Of a stretch of DNA of 64,000 nucleotides, positions 1-11,414 are shown piece after piece. Origin of the DNA: Apostichopus japonicus (Eukaryota > Echinodermata > Holothuroidea > Aspidochirotida > Stichopodidae); assembly GCF_037975245.1 (NCBI RefSeq), contig NC_092574.1:1568001-1632000 (forward strand). The letters are read 5' to 3'. Position 1 is the stretch's first letter, and the number at the start of each line of letters is the position of its first letter. The notes beneath the pieces were generated by a model. The model had not been told where the DNA came from, did no database searches, and saw nothing but the letters and a program-made list of their open reading frames with translations. Position numbers and translations under genes: made by a program.

Positions 1-3000
1 TTGAGGAATTCTTCCGCAGTGGGAACATCCCAAGACATGGTGTGGTCCCACTTGATACCAGGGGATAAAGTTGTGGTACCCACTCCTAAGGGATACTTGA
101 CTGGTGGGTAGAGCTTGTTCAAGTCAATGTTCATTCCAGTAGCGTACAATTTACCGATGTTACAAAGGAAGTACTTGAGGTTGTCTTCCTCTTTGCGGTT
201 CATCAATGACAGGAACTCGCAGTCTGGATGGAGAGTCCTCTTCAGGATGGCTTGCATCAAACAGTGTGGAGCAATCTCTATGGTGATGGCGTTGGAGGGT
301 ATCTTCGATAGACCGTCATAGTAAAGTACTGGACTAACCAGATTGTTGACCAGGTAAGACGCACCAGACCATTTGGCCCTCTCCGTATCCCATAGTTCCT
401 CTGGGTAGGAAGTGCTAATCCAAGATGATGACCGAAGGGTGCGAGTCTTGATGACCTAGTATCAATTGAAATAATTAATTTCAGTAAATTAAATTATTTT
501 AAAGAACCTTACTTTAATTTATATTGTTATTCACCCCTACCTTGCACCTTGCATAACAAACTTTTTATACACCTTTACAGTATAGTGTGTAGATTGCTGT
601 GAATGCTGAAAGTATTCTGCTCACCTTCTCCAGCACACGCTGAAGCTGTGGGGCAATGGCTGCCATATGGTGTGAGTGGAAGGCAACACCAGATGAGTCA
701 ACTGTACGTGCAAAAACACCTTCTCTCTCCATTTCGTCAACAAACTTGTTGACCGGTTCTTCATCCCCTGAGATGGTAATGGTATCCTCTGCATTATGAC
801 ATGCTGCTACTACTCCAGCAGGAAGCCTTGTGTTTACCTCTTCCCATGTAAGACCTTTAATGACAAAATGTCATATACGTTTTGTCATGGCAGTAGGTAA
901 CAAATGAGTCGATACCATATATCTTCTTCAAGCTGCAAAGTATACCTTTTAAGTGTCCCTCTTAAATTAAACCCTCACATAACTTGCATATATGCCAACT
1001 AGCTAAACTGCTGAACTTATCGAAGAATTTCAAAACATTTTACCAATTGCGGCCATGGCTCCAGGAGGTAACTTTGCCTCCATGACACATCGCCCTCTCC
1101 AGTATGCTGCCAATAGTGTTTGCTCCTCTGTGAGACCCCCATCAGCATATGCACAGCCGAGTTCACCCACGGAGTGACCAATTAGCCCGTCTGGAGTTAC
1201 GCCAAGGTCTCTCAGACAGTTCACCAAAGCAATCTGAAAAATAAACAAATTAAAGACATTTATAAGCTATGAACACCAATGTTTATGCATTTGATTTTGT
1301 TTGTTACACTAGTGTCTCTAGTCTTAATTTGTCTTTCCAAATATGAATAGTATCAAGCTCTGTGCCAGTTTTATGACTGGATGTGATTTTTTTACTTCCT
1401 ATAGTTACAGGAATATGTGAATGCATGGTTGCACATTAGCAGAGGAAGTTATTACATTTATACAATTGTGTTACTGACATCAACATTTCCTTGCATAAAT
1501 TTGGTCTAAAATCTCCATGCAGGCATTCTGTGTGGAAATACAGTTCTTTTAGAACCATCATCTTTAAAACTTTACATATCACAACAATGCGATTTAATTT
1601 TCCTAGTTAACTGAACCTACAATCAGTATATTCTTTGTCAGCAGAAATAAACAACAACACATTTGCTAACCTTGTAGTACTACAGTATCTGAAAGATGGT
1701 TTTAATACTCATCAATTCTGATGACAACATTGCACTCAAAACATGTATGCCTTTGATATGTTTTTTCTGTGGATACAATTTGCCCACATGAACTATTAAC
1801 ATTAATAAAATCCCACAGCTATTACATACATATCAATTATCTTACCTGTGTGCTGGCAATGGACACAAATGACTTGGTAGTGTTCTTCAGCATATCTTTG
1901 GTGCCATTCATTATGATATCTAACAAATTGATCTCTTGATCGATTTCTTCCAGGATATTATGACATCGATGAATTGACTTCTTAAACGTCTCTAGAACCA
2001 TCAAGTCTTTACCCATTCCAGGCCACTGAGATCCAACTCCAGTAAACACATACCTAGGACAAAATGAATTCACAATGCAAACTGGCCTTAATTATGATAC
2101 CATACATGCATAGTAAACACATACCTAGAGCAAAATGAAATCACAATGCAAACTGGCTATCATGATACCATGCATGCATAGTAAACACATACCTAGAGCA
2201 AAATGAAATCACAATGCAAACTGGCTATCATGATACCATGCATGCATAGTAAACACATACCTAGAACAAAATGAATTCATATTGCAAACTGGCCTTATGA
2301 TAACATGCATGCATAGTAAACACATACCTAGGACAAAATGAATTCACAATGCAAACTGGCTATCATGATACCATGCATGCATAGTAAACACATACCTAGG
2401 ACAAAATGAAATCACAATGCAAACTGGCTTCATGATACCATGCATGCATAGTAAACACATACCTAGAACAAAATGAATTCACAATGCAAACTGGCTATCA
2501 TGATACCATGCATGCATAGTAAACACATACCTAGAGCAAAATGAAATCACAATGCAAACTGGCCTTATGATACCATGCATGCATAGTAAACACATACCTA
2601 GAACAAAATATAGTCACAATTCAAACTGGCTATCATGATACCATGCATGCAAACCCACTATCTGATATGATCAATGCAATTGACCAGATCAAAACATATG
2701 GGATATTTCAGTTACTGCAAAGTATTAAACATCTAGAGCAAGGTGGACAATTACAGCTCTGCATTGTGGAACGTGTAATCATTTTTGCTTACTTACATTT
2801 GATCTAATGTGGAGTATTGATGAAGTGCAACCAATGGAATCTAATCATCAAAGACTGTTTATCATAATTCCAGCCAAAACAAAACTAACAAGGAAGCCAG
2901 GCATTGCATGCAGTAAAGCCTAACTTTCCTGATACGAAAATAAACTAATCTGGCTAATCTTCAGCAAATGTAAAAGAAGCAGGGAATGTTCAATTACCAG

Positions 3001-6000
3001 ATTGGTCTTCCTTCCTTAGCAACCAACTTCTTGACTTCTATAGCACTGCTGACACCATTGACTACTTTGTATCCTCTGTATGGTAAGCCTTGGGTAGGCC
3101 CATTGGCCACAAGATTGGTTAGGCTGTGTGCACCACTATCTGCAATGTTGTCTGTCAAATAAGTGAGATTCTCCACGACACCATCCTCAGTCCTTCCAGC
3201 GCACACCAATAACTTCGGAATCGAAGATGTCACCATCGGCTTTGGACTTGTGAAAGGTTTCAGAACGAAGTGAACATTGGATCCTCCGAACCCGAAGGAG
3301 CTTAGCCCGACATAACCACCATTGAACTTAGTCGGCTCCACCACTACTTTCATTGTCCCATCCTGCAAGCCTTTAATGTCAGGGTTTGGTGTATTGAAGT
3401 GAATATTTGGAGGAATGATGCCGTTGTTGAAGGTCATCAATACTTTGACCAAAGCTGCCAGTCCTGATGAGGCTTCACTGTGTCCCATGTTGGACTTAAC
3501 AGAGCCAATCAAGAGGGGATTGTCCTTGGACCTATTTTGACAGAACACACTGTGGATCCCATTGGTCTCTTCTGGGTCCCCCACTTTAGTGCCAGTACCA
3601 TGGGCCTCAAAGTATTCCACATCATCAGGAGATACATCGGCTTGTGAGTATACCCTCTTCAGAAGGCTTTGCTGAGACTTGCCAGAAGGGTATGTAATGC
3701 CTGCAATTTAGATATGATCATATGGATACCTTATATTACTTGATGTTGAACGTCTTAATTTAAAAATAAAACAGACGGTATTTGTGAGACAGAACATCTG
3801 TCTTACAACAAAACAGCTTGCAACAAAAAGACCAACTAAACCTAAAAAGCAATGCATTGCTGGCTGTGATGACTGCTGCTTAGCCAGGGCGTGATTGACC
3901 TATTGGCAAACTGGCTCAAAACCAATGCACCGTTGTGTCCTAAGCACCACAGGTGTCACCGTCTATAAGTGTCGAAGGAGTTGATTTCCTCTTGGTCACA
4001 AAAGTTACTAATTCTTCCAACATGCTAAGAGTGACACTTCTGTCAAGGCCCAGTGCAGGTTGGATCTATGAGCCAGTAGAAATTAATGCCTCAGTCCTGT
4101 TTTTAGCCCACTATTTATCTAATAGTTCTCATGAAGCTTAAAACTGAGATGACATCAACAGCTTTACACAGTTTATGGTTACAAACATCTTAACAATTGC
4201 TTGTCTTGCATACTTAGTATTTTTCACTGATACTGTAAAAGTGAAATATTACCACTGCAAACTTGGTACCATCTCAATTGACAAATATAAAATATATGAA
4301 AATTAATATTTGACAAGGTATATAATCTCTCTTCGATAAGACAATTTTAATAATCACAGTTTTGCAGATTTAGTGCCATTTATTCCAAATGAAATAAATT
4401 TAAAGTTATGAGTTTGACAAGATACATTTCCTGTTATTACAGATGATACTCATGAAGAAAATGAGAATTTTCAGACTTTTATAGTCTTACCATTTTCGTA
4501 TTCAAGTTGCTAATACATCCCTCCTTCACACCATTATGTCAATCACTAGCATTATCAATGCTTTAAAAGTACTTTTATTTTGGCAAATAGTTTGTAAATT
4601 GCAAGTCACCTTGGATAATTGCAGTACAAAAATCCAGCCCCCATTAATAAGCTAAGCTCCCCCATTAATAAGCTAAGCTCCCCCCTGTGCAGCATCTACA
4701 AGGGACTGATTCATACCTTGTTCTTTGAAGCCATCAGTGTTGGTACCGGAGTTGATCAGATATCCATAGCCCCTTCTAGACAGAGATTCCTTAGTTATGT
4801 ACACTGCAACGATAGCCTCGGATCGACAATATCCATCACCTGTAAACGTCAAAAAAAGATGAATTTCTTTGCTTGCCAAAAGACAGGGAATCTCAATTAG
4901 TTTAATAATACTTGAGCATCCATGAACCTCTCATGTTGCAGTAAGGGGTACATGCTTCAAGAGAAAGTCTCTCTAACTTCAATTGATGATTTAACTTATC
5001 ATGATCTATGACCCATAAACAGACATAAACATAACTTTATTGCATACTGGTTGTGTTTCCCTTGCTTTCATATCTTCTTCAAATTGTCAATAACCATGAC
5101 TAACCTGAAATATCAAATGACTTGCTCTGACCATCTGGTGCTAGAACACCCAATTTGTTGAATTGTGAAGATGACTGTGGCTTCATTAATATGCTTGTAG
5201 CACCTATGATTGCACCGTCACACTCTCCACTCCTAATGTCCTGCAGGGCATGGTGTAGGGCCATCAACGCTGAAGAACAAGCTGTATCCACACTGTAACT
5301 TGGTCCTATTAAATCAAACAGTTAATTTATATCAATTTGTTTTTTAAACCAGTGTACTGTATATACATATTAATACCAGTAAACCAATATGAGTGGTGGT
5401 TCCTTACCGGACTTGATACTGGAACATTAAAAGGTATACTGTTTTGTCTATTGACAACACAATACTTGCACTCACATGGCAAGTTACAGGTTTCTATATG
5501 GAAGCTATTAATTGATTAAGGGGGGCCCTGGAGAGGGGAGATTGTGTTAATATCTTACACCCAACAGTCTCCATGAAGTGAAATTAGTGTACAGCATTGG
5601 CATATTACACACCGAAGCAACTCTCTGTGCTAGAGAATATTTGCAATGCTATTTGAAACTATTTTCAAGACAGTTTAAGCAAAAGAAAATATAGAACAAT
5701 AGCATGACTTTTGCTACTTGTTTTTATGAACAAACAATAGTGCATCACAAGACAAACATAAAGCAATTGATCTTAACTTGGCAATTCTTCAGTTGGCAGT
5801 TAAATTGACCATAATGTAGTAGCAAGGGAAGGGATAGATCATAATTAATTTTGAATGGCAGGAAGTGTCCTTACCATGGAGGTCAAAGTAGAATGAAAGT
5901 CTATTGGCAAGCATTGTTCTATTGGTTCCTGTAACTCCATATCCATCTTTTGGCTCAGGATCATTGCAGAAGGCTTGTACTGCTTCAGACATACTGCAAC

Positions 6001-7109
6001 CGATGTAAACACCTGTCTTAGAACCACGCAATTCTTGGGGATGAATTCCTGCAAATAAAACATTCAAAATAATGCTGCTGCTTCTTTGAGTTTACTAAAT
6101 GATGATATCTGAATTAAGTTTGTAAATCATGTTGAAGATAGCAAAGATTTCAGACTTTAGCTTATCCATCCAAGCAGTGTATAGTTTATGCATCTACCCT
6201 GTCTTCACTGATAACTTATGTCATGAAAAAAATATAAAAACATTGTTCATAGATAATCTGATAAACATTCTGGTTCTTGCAAACTTTGCACATTTTAGCA
6301 AATGGTTTACAAACAGGCTTACAAAATAGTTGTCTGTTTAAGTAGGGGATCTTTTCCATACTACAATTATTAGAGCCCACAAGTATACTAGTTTAAGAGA
6401 GGAAGAAAGGAAATTTAGGAAACTTCAAAAACCTTTAGGAAATTAAGTTACCTTGATAGAGTGGGCAACCTTACAGCTAAATTGCAAGTACAATTTTTTT
6501 TTTGGGCTTAAGTGTGTATTCAGGTTCTCATGAATATCCATAGATGTTAAAGCATTAAAATTCTCTTGTCAGGGTACAGTTTGCTTATTTTTATTGATAA
6601 TAACCTATTAAGTTTCATTACCTGAGTCCATAATTGCTTCATATGAAACCTCCATTAGCATGCGAAGTTGAGGGTCCATCATATTTGCCTGTTTAGGATG
6701 CACACCAAAAAATGACGCATCAAATTTGCTCAGATCATTTAGTTTTCCATTTCTTGGAGGGAGACCAAAGATACCTGCAAGAGATGTGAAAAGCTTCGAT
6801 GACAAACTTACTTGCAATATTTACTCGCAAGTTTATTTCGATTCGTTTATACTAGCTAGCATTCAGAGGAAACCGAAATTGCACTGAAAAAGGACCATGC
6901 AACGTAATTTCAAATGCTACAGTTTGCCTGCAATTCTGGACTGCATGAACTAAAATTAAAGTACCTGGTTCCCATCTTCTGTCATCTGATGTTACGAGGT
7001 TGTCTTTGTTGATTAAATGCTCCCAGAATTCACTCAGATTGTCTGAATCTGGCAGACGACCAGACATCCCGCTCACAACAACCTGAGTGTCTGTCTGTCC
7101 ACCCCTCAT
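1..7109 (-). CDS. FASN: Animal type I fatty acid synthase, 5' ten coding exons (KS-MAT part), runs off left edge
   Basis: Cytosolic multienzyme making long-chain fatty acids from acetyl- and malonyl-CoA. Coding exons, in gene order: 7109-6965, 6774-6622, 6048-5875, 5305-5105, 4839-4717, 3700-2998, 2053-1846, 1233-1044, 854-625, 455-1. All have AG/GT borders and every phase agrees, giving 860 codons plus 2 nt. The ketosynthase domain starts near residue 10 ([20 protein letters not shown]); its nucleophile is Cys167 in DTACSS, with His299 in EAHGTGT and His339 in KSNMGH. The acyltransferase begins at [14 protein letters not shown] (about 501), with Ser590 in GHSVGE and His692 in AFHSHH. The last exon reaches the linker motif [12 protein letters not shown] that precedes the dehydratase. 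ATG 7109 is chosen because TGA codons lie in frame just upstream. The motifs and linker match animal FASN closely, more than classical echinoderm polyketide synthases. A FAS-like polyketide synthase cannot be excluded, because the reductive domains are outside the window. Confidence 0.9.
1234..1845 (-). other. FASN intron, no feature seen
   Basis: AT-rich intron inside the MAT domain coding region. I see no repeat, RNA gene or open frame with recognisable content. Confidence 0.6.
2040..2650 (-). repeat. ~68-bp minisatellite, about 9 units, containing the FASN 3' splice site
   Basis: The unit runs (plus strand) through agtaaacacatacctag, an aaaatga(a/t)tcacaatgcaaactgg segment and a gatac-catgcatgc segment, repeating about every 67-70 bp. 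On the gene's strand each unit carries a pyrimidine/TTTTGT stretch, CTAG, and then GTATGTGTTTACT, which is the acceptor and first 13 nt of the exon ending at 2053. The real junction is the unit nearest the exon. Upstream units diverge after GTTTACT and lose the reading frame. The array fills most of intron 2054-2997. The remainder of that intron (2651-2997) shows nothing recognisable. Confidence 0.9.
3701..4716 (-). other. FASN intron, no clear feature
   Basis: Intron between the exon ending GFKEQG and the exon beginning ITYPSGKS. It contains a short direct repeat (cccccattaataagctaagct twice at 4638-4683) next to the upstream exon, otherwise unremarkable AT-rich sequence. Confidence 0.6.
5306..6621 (-). 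other. Two FASN introns (5306-5874 and 6049-6621) flanking exon 6048-5875
   Basis: Both introns are AT-rich with no recognisable repeats or RNA genes. Short open frames here on either strand have no family resemblance. Confidence 0.5.
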
Positions 7110-7145
7110 CTCTTCTGCTTGGTGATGTACTGCTTTTCAAAGTCA
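7110..7145 (-). other. Presumed 5'UTR part of FASN first coding exon
   Basis: A pyrimidine tract and a CTGTAG acceptor (minus strand, AG at 7147-7146) sit 36 nt upstream of the chosen ATG. The 36 nt begin TGA CTT TGA in the ATG frame, so translation cannot start further upstream in this exon. This implies at least one untranslated exon further right, which I could not locate. Confidence 0.5.
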
Positions 7146-8697
7146 CTACAGAAAGAAATACAGTTTTGGATTAGCCAGGACTTCAATTTACTATACCTCA
7201 AAACATATCAAAGTTTCAAAAGATTAGATACATGTCAACATGGTGTATCATTCAATTTTGATCCTGTAATTACAGATTGCAAAGTCAACCCAAGGGAGAA
7301 CAGTTTCTATGACTGTGGCTGATAATCGTAAATTATCTTTTTATTAAAATATAAAAACAAGAACCTTTGTGTGGAGCAGTCAATACAATTGTAAGGACAG
7401 TTTCAGGGGTTTGTTTAATAGATACTGCATTGTTACAGTAAGTCATTCTGTCCCTTATAAATTATAGGCTCAAAGAATTGCTCAAGCGGTTGATGCATCA
7501 CAGCAAACTAAACTAGCCTTTCACAATAAACAAGTTAGTTGGATGTTCCTACATTCAGAAATATATATGGCAAAGTGATTGGATCCCCTGAGAGGATAGA
7601 CCCTAACCTCTCCTCTCCTGTTCAAGGGAACTCTCCATTTTGATTGGCTTATCATTAACATTTATGTGATGATTGCATGGTTACAAGGTGTGACCATTGT
7701 GCATATGAAATCTGTCCCTCAAACCTGCTAGAACTAGTCTTATGGCTTGGCAAATTGCAATGAATACAGTGTAACTATAGGCCCACCATATTTCAACCTG
7801 GAACCTACAGGATTGGGACTGTGGGAGTGGCCCTGTAAATATTAAACTAGGGTGGCTGTACTGGTGGGTATAAATATGGAGGACACATCTTGAGGTATTA
7901 AGAGCTACTGAAGGTTGAGCTCCACAATAATTATGTCACTGCATCCTCCCTAAGTATTCTTCATTCAAAGTCGGCTATATTATGGAATGAAAATACTCTA
8001 CTCATTATCAAATGACTGAATATTTCCCTTCATTAGGCCTGGACACATTGACACGACACAACTCAAGGACATGACATGTCAAATGATGTGGGCTGCAAAT
8101 ATTGAACCCTGACCATGTTTCAAACCTTGTGGGAAACCCTGCCCAGTACCCATTTGACAATGTTCATATAGGATCATATTTAAAAAGTAATGTAAATGGT
8201 AACATGGTAAATGCGTGGGTACATGAACTTTCATATACTGATGCCGGTATAGTGCAAATACAAGAAGAGTTTTAACCAGAAGCTGCAGGCGGCTAAGTGA
8301 TTCCTTGCCACACTTAAAATGAAATCGTTAGTAGCCTAGACTCATCAATACTTCCGGGTTTGAATATTGTTAGTTTTGGTTACCTCGCAAGTCGCATGTA
8401 AACAAGTGTTAATACTGTATAGGCAAGGTTGTTTTTTCTGAAACAAATAGTTATGAAACTCACTAGTGCTGAAGAAAGTTACCACTCGATCATCTGAAGG
8501 TTTGCTCGAAAGCCGAAAATCCAACCAGGAGCGACGGGAAGAAACGACAAAACAAGCCATGATATACTATACTTTATGTCCTATCTAGTTCCACGAAACA
8601 TCAGATGCTGTTGTAAAATCAGCTGTGGTTTTGCAGTAGCACCAACTTGTTTTCAAACATTTGTTGACAAATCACCCCGCTATAGGGTGCATACTCC
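7146..8697. other. Region upstream of FASN, no gene recognised
   Basis: Expected to hold the FASN 5'UTR exon(s) and promoter. A minus-strand frame at 8560-8345 begins MACFVVSSRR, but it has no recognisable domain or visible link to the FASN frame, so I do not call it. No TATA or initiator can be assigned. Confidence 0.4.
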
Positions 8698-8705
8698 ATA
8701 TAGAG

Positions 8706-9110
8706 CAGGGTTTCACTAACTTTATCCCCCCACGAACCACTGTGGATGTCAGAGTTGTCCAAGAACCCCCAATTTTCGAGACACGATCTGAGTCATTATT
8801 ATACTATAGGCCTAATACGCATAACAGTGCTTCGTAAAAGATCAAGTTCATAGAACGTGTAATGAAAAATGAAAAATGAAAAATGCTCGCCCGGTACGGT
8901 ACTACTATGGCAACATATGCGTATGGAACGCGAAAAGAGTTTGTCGATACAGTAGGTACGACTTTAATTGTACATTACTAAATTATGATATATCAGATTT
9001 TAGTTCACCAAAAAGTACTCTAGTTTTGACTTTCAGAAACTTCTCACGAACCCCCTGGGATGGACTCACGCACCACTGGGGGTTCATGTACCCCAGTTAG
9101 GGAACCCCTG
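8706..9110. mobile_element. hAT-type (Charlie-like termini) nonautonomous element, 405 bp
   Basis: Left end CAGGGTTTCACTAACTTTAT; the right end, read inward, is CAGGGGTTCCCTAACTGGGG. These are imperfect inverted termini of the CAGGGGTTCCC...AACT type known from hAT/Charlie elements. The flanks 8698-8705 and 9111-9118 are both ATATAGAG, an exact 8-bp target-site duplication typical of hAT. There is no transposase frame, so it is nonautonomous. Confidence 0.88.
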
Positions 9111-9118
9111 ATATAGAG

Positions 9119-11034
9119 TCTATATCAGTCCGTTCGAGTGTTCTCCCATCTCAGGAAGAGTGACGAAAAGCCGACAGGAGAATATCTGTTTCATATGTTA
9201 TCAAGGACTTAGACACAATTACTTAGAGACCACATTATTTACATTTATTACGATTTAGTGTGAATCAATGGTGCAATTATTTGAAGTATATATGCTATAT
9301 AGGAGCAAAGGCGGTAAACAAAAATCTGCACATTTACATGAAGTAACAGTGGTGTGGGGTCTAAAGCGGCAGTCGGAGGTTGTTTTACATCCAGCCAGGA
9401 AAATTTAAACTACTGCTATGGGGTTTCAACCTCACGAAAAAATGAAGAGTATTAATCAGCACAATTTTGCAAGTAGAGCTGACTGTAGACCCAATTTATA
9501 GTCTAAATATCCCTCAGCATGTACCACTTGACGTTTATTTTTTAAATTTAAAAATTTTTGCATCGCAACGGGCGGGTATTTTAATTAAGAAGAAGATGAA
9601 TGGTGGTTTTCCGAAGTTGAAATATCCGTACGAAGACGGAGTTAGAGATCTGTAGTTTGTTTTGTCAGGACTGTATACTAAAAAAAAACCTATACGTTCA
9701 TATTCAATATTAATTTTGACTTGATCTTGTCACCCCCCCCCCCACAATCTTCCGCAACATTTTAGTTCAAGGTTAAAGTAGTAGGCTACCCTTTTCATAA
9801 AATAGGCCTATGAGCCTCGTTTGGTAATATTGTGCCCTTTTAAAAAATTTGTAGTAAAAAGTGCCTTTTTGGAGTAATATTCGACAAAGAAACACACAAA
9901 GTAGAACGTTCCTTCACCATCATGCCCCCCCAAAAAAAACTTACAAGCAATGGTACTCACTCAGCATATTGACAGATGTGTCGACGACAAATATGACGAT
10001 AATTAATGTGAATAAAGCAAGTGCAAGGCTGAACTTTGACAACAGTATAAAGAAATCTTCCTAGTATAAACAGCAGTTTCCATTACAAAGTTACAAAAAT
10101 GTCGTGTCCGAAATATTACTGGAGGCAATGCAGAACATTTATACCATTTATTAATAGAGTTATAAAAATGTCTACGCCGAAACATATATAGTTATATTCA
10201 AAGAAAATTCTCTCAGTATTGAAATAAAAACTTCCAAATGTATTTGCTAACATAGATTCCGTATCATAAATGATACTTCTGGATGCAAAGTAGAACCGTT
10301 TGCAATAGCTATGAAAATACGTGAGCTGAAACTTACCTGTAGAGCCAAAATTCTCCCAGTATTGAAACAAAACCTTCCAAATCTGTTGTGTTCTCTCAAA
10401 CTCACAAGATTCCTTTTATAAGGTTTGCTCACATGTAAATGATTATATCTACCGTACACTGCAAATAGCCACGTTGTCCTATCAAAGTTATTTCAGGATA
10501 TATAAACATATTAGTCGTTTGTTAGTATAGTGTAATCACACTTACAATAAGAACACGGCCTTGCCAGACTATAAAGTGCAGTAAACAAGAAACATTGAAC
10601 CAATCAGCGACTCGCTTTTCCGATTTGCATATATAGCTCTAGCGAGGTTGTCTGTTCTCGAAGGTCTTTTGTTTTTAGCTGCTTAAGCAGCCCTCCTATC
10701 TCAAGAAAATCTAGATATATGTTGATTAGCTTTTGCCTTTATGATTAGCCAACCAATCAACGACATATTGAAATGATGCATATCGGTTCTTTGCAGCGTA
10801 TAGCTGCTAGCCTTTCCTGTGAACTTAAAAGGGGTCAGATACCTGTTCCTTAATCTACCTTCTATGACTCGTCTCTGCGTGATCATGAAGAGGTCCATGC
10901 GTGGATAGATTTCTAAAAGCAATGTTATTAATTAATTGTTGCATGTTCGATACTCATAATCATATGGTGGGTGGGGGGGGGGGGGACACCAATGCAGGAG
11001 GATCGCCGTTCTGGGGGACGGGTCTAAGGGGAGG
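9119..11034. other. Intergenic AT-rich DNA, no gene recognised
   Basis: Contains homopolymer C/G runs (about 9731-9743 and 10975-10985). At 10.0-10.5 kb there is loosely repetitive sequence (for example, acagca.tt.ca..ac and gagagaattc-like words), and minus-strand frames there look like chance. A promoter-like motif cluster at 10.6 kb is listed separately. Confidence 0.5.
10599..10637 (+). promoter_or_regulatory. CCAAT + octamer + TATA motif cluster (orphan promoter candidate)
   Basis: In order: CCAATCAG at 10600-10607, a perfect octamer ATTTGCAT at 10623-10630, and ATATATAG at 10629-10636. These are the NF-Y, POU-octamer and TATA motif types that occur together in histone H2B promoters. 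No histone or other open frame follows. The octamer and TATA overlap, which is tighter than usual, so this may be chance in AT-rich DNA or a promoter relic. Confidence 0.3.
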
Positions 11035-11042
11035 GGTTTACC

Positions 11043-11406
11043 AAAGGGCGTAGGAACCGGGGCGCTGGGGGCACCAGCCCCCCCCCCCGTGAAAAATATG
11101 GAGGGGCGGAAGTATCATTCCGCCCCCCGCTTCGCAAGTCAGAAAACCCCTTTTTCATTTCCAAATGAGAAAAAAATCTCATTTGGAGCACCAAATTGCA
11201 TCTAAGGCCAGGTGAAAATGCAAAATTACTTACAAAATGGAGTGGGTGTTGAAGTGTGCTATATTGCACCAAATTGCATCTGAGGCCACCTGGAAATGCA
11301 AAAAAAAATCCAAAGGGGAGGGGGACACCCCCTCCCCTTAGACCCCTCCCCCATGCCGGCCATCAGTCTTCAGCCCCCCACTCAAAAGTACCTTCCTACG
11401 CCACTG
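11043..11406 (-). mobile_element. hAT MITE, family CAGTGGCGTAGGAA, copy 1 (inverted), 364 bp
   Basis: Same family as the copy at 24468-24822, in opposite orientation. Right end TTCCTACGCCACTG; left end AAAGGGCGTAGGAA (first base mutated from C). The flanks 11035-11042 and 11407-11414 are both GGTTTACC, an exact 8-bp duplication. The body has short internal duplications (the words caccaaattgcatct and aaatgcaaaa recur) and G/C-rich ends, with no coding capacity. Confidence 0.88.
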
Positions 11407-11414
11407 GGTTTACC

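Noticed and set aside
1-7145. Classical echinoderm pigment-type polyketide synthase
   Set aside because: The motif string DDRRW..G.(F/Y)[17 protein letters not shown] and IKWDH..(S/A)WDVP is that of animal FASN rather than the pigment-type synthases.
8345-8560. Upstream coding exon of FASN on the minus strand
   Set aside because: The first coding exon has in-frame stops before its ATG, so an upstream coding exon is not needed, and this frame has no recognisable content.
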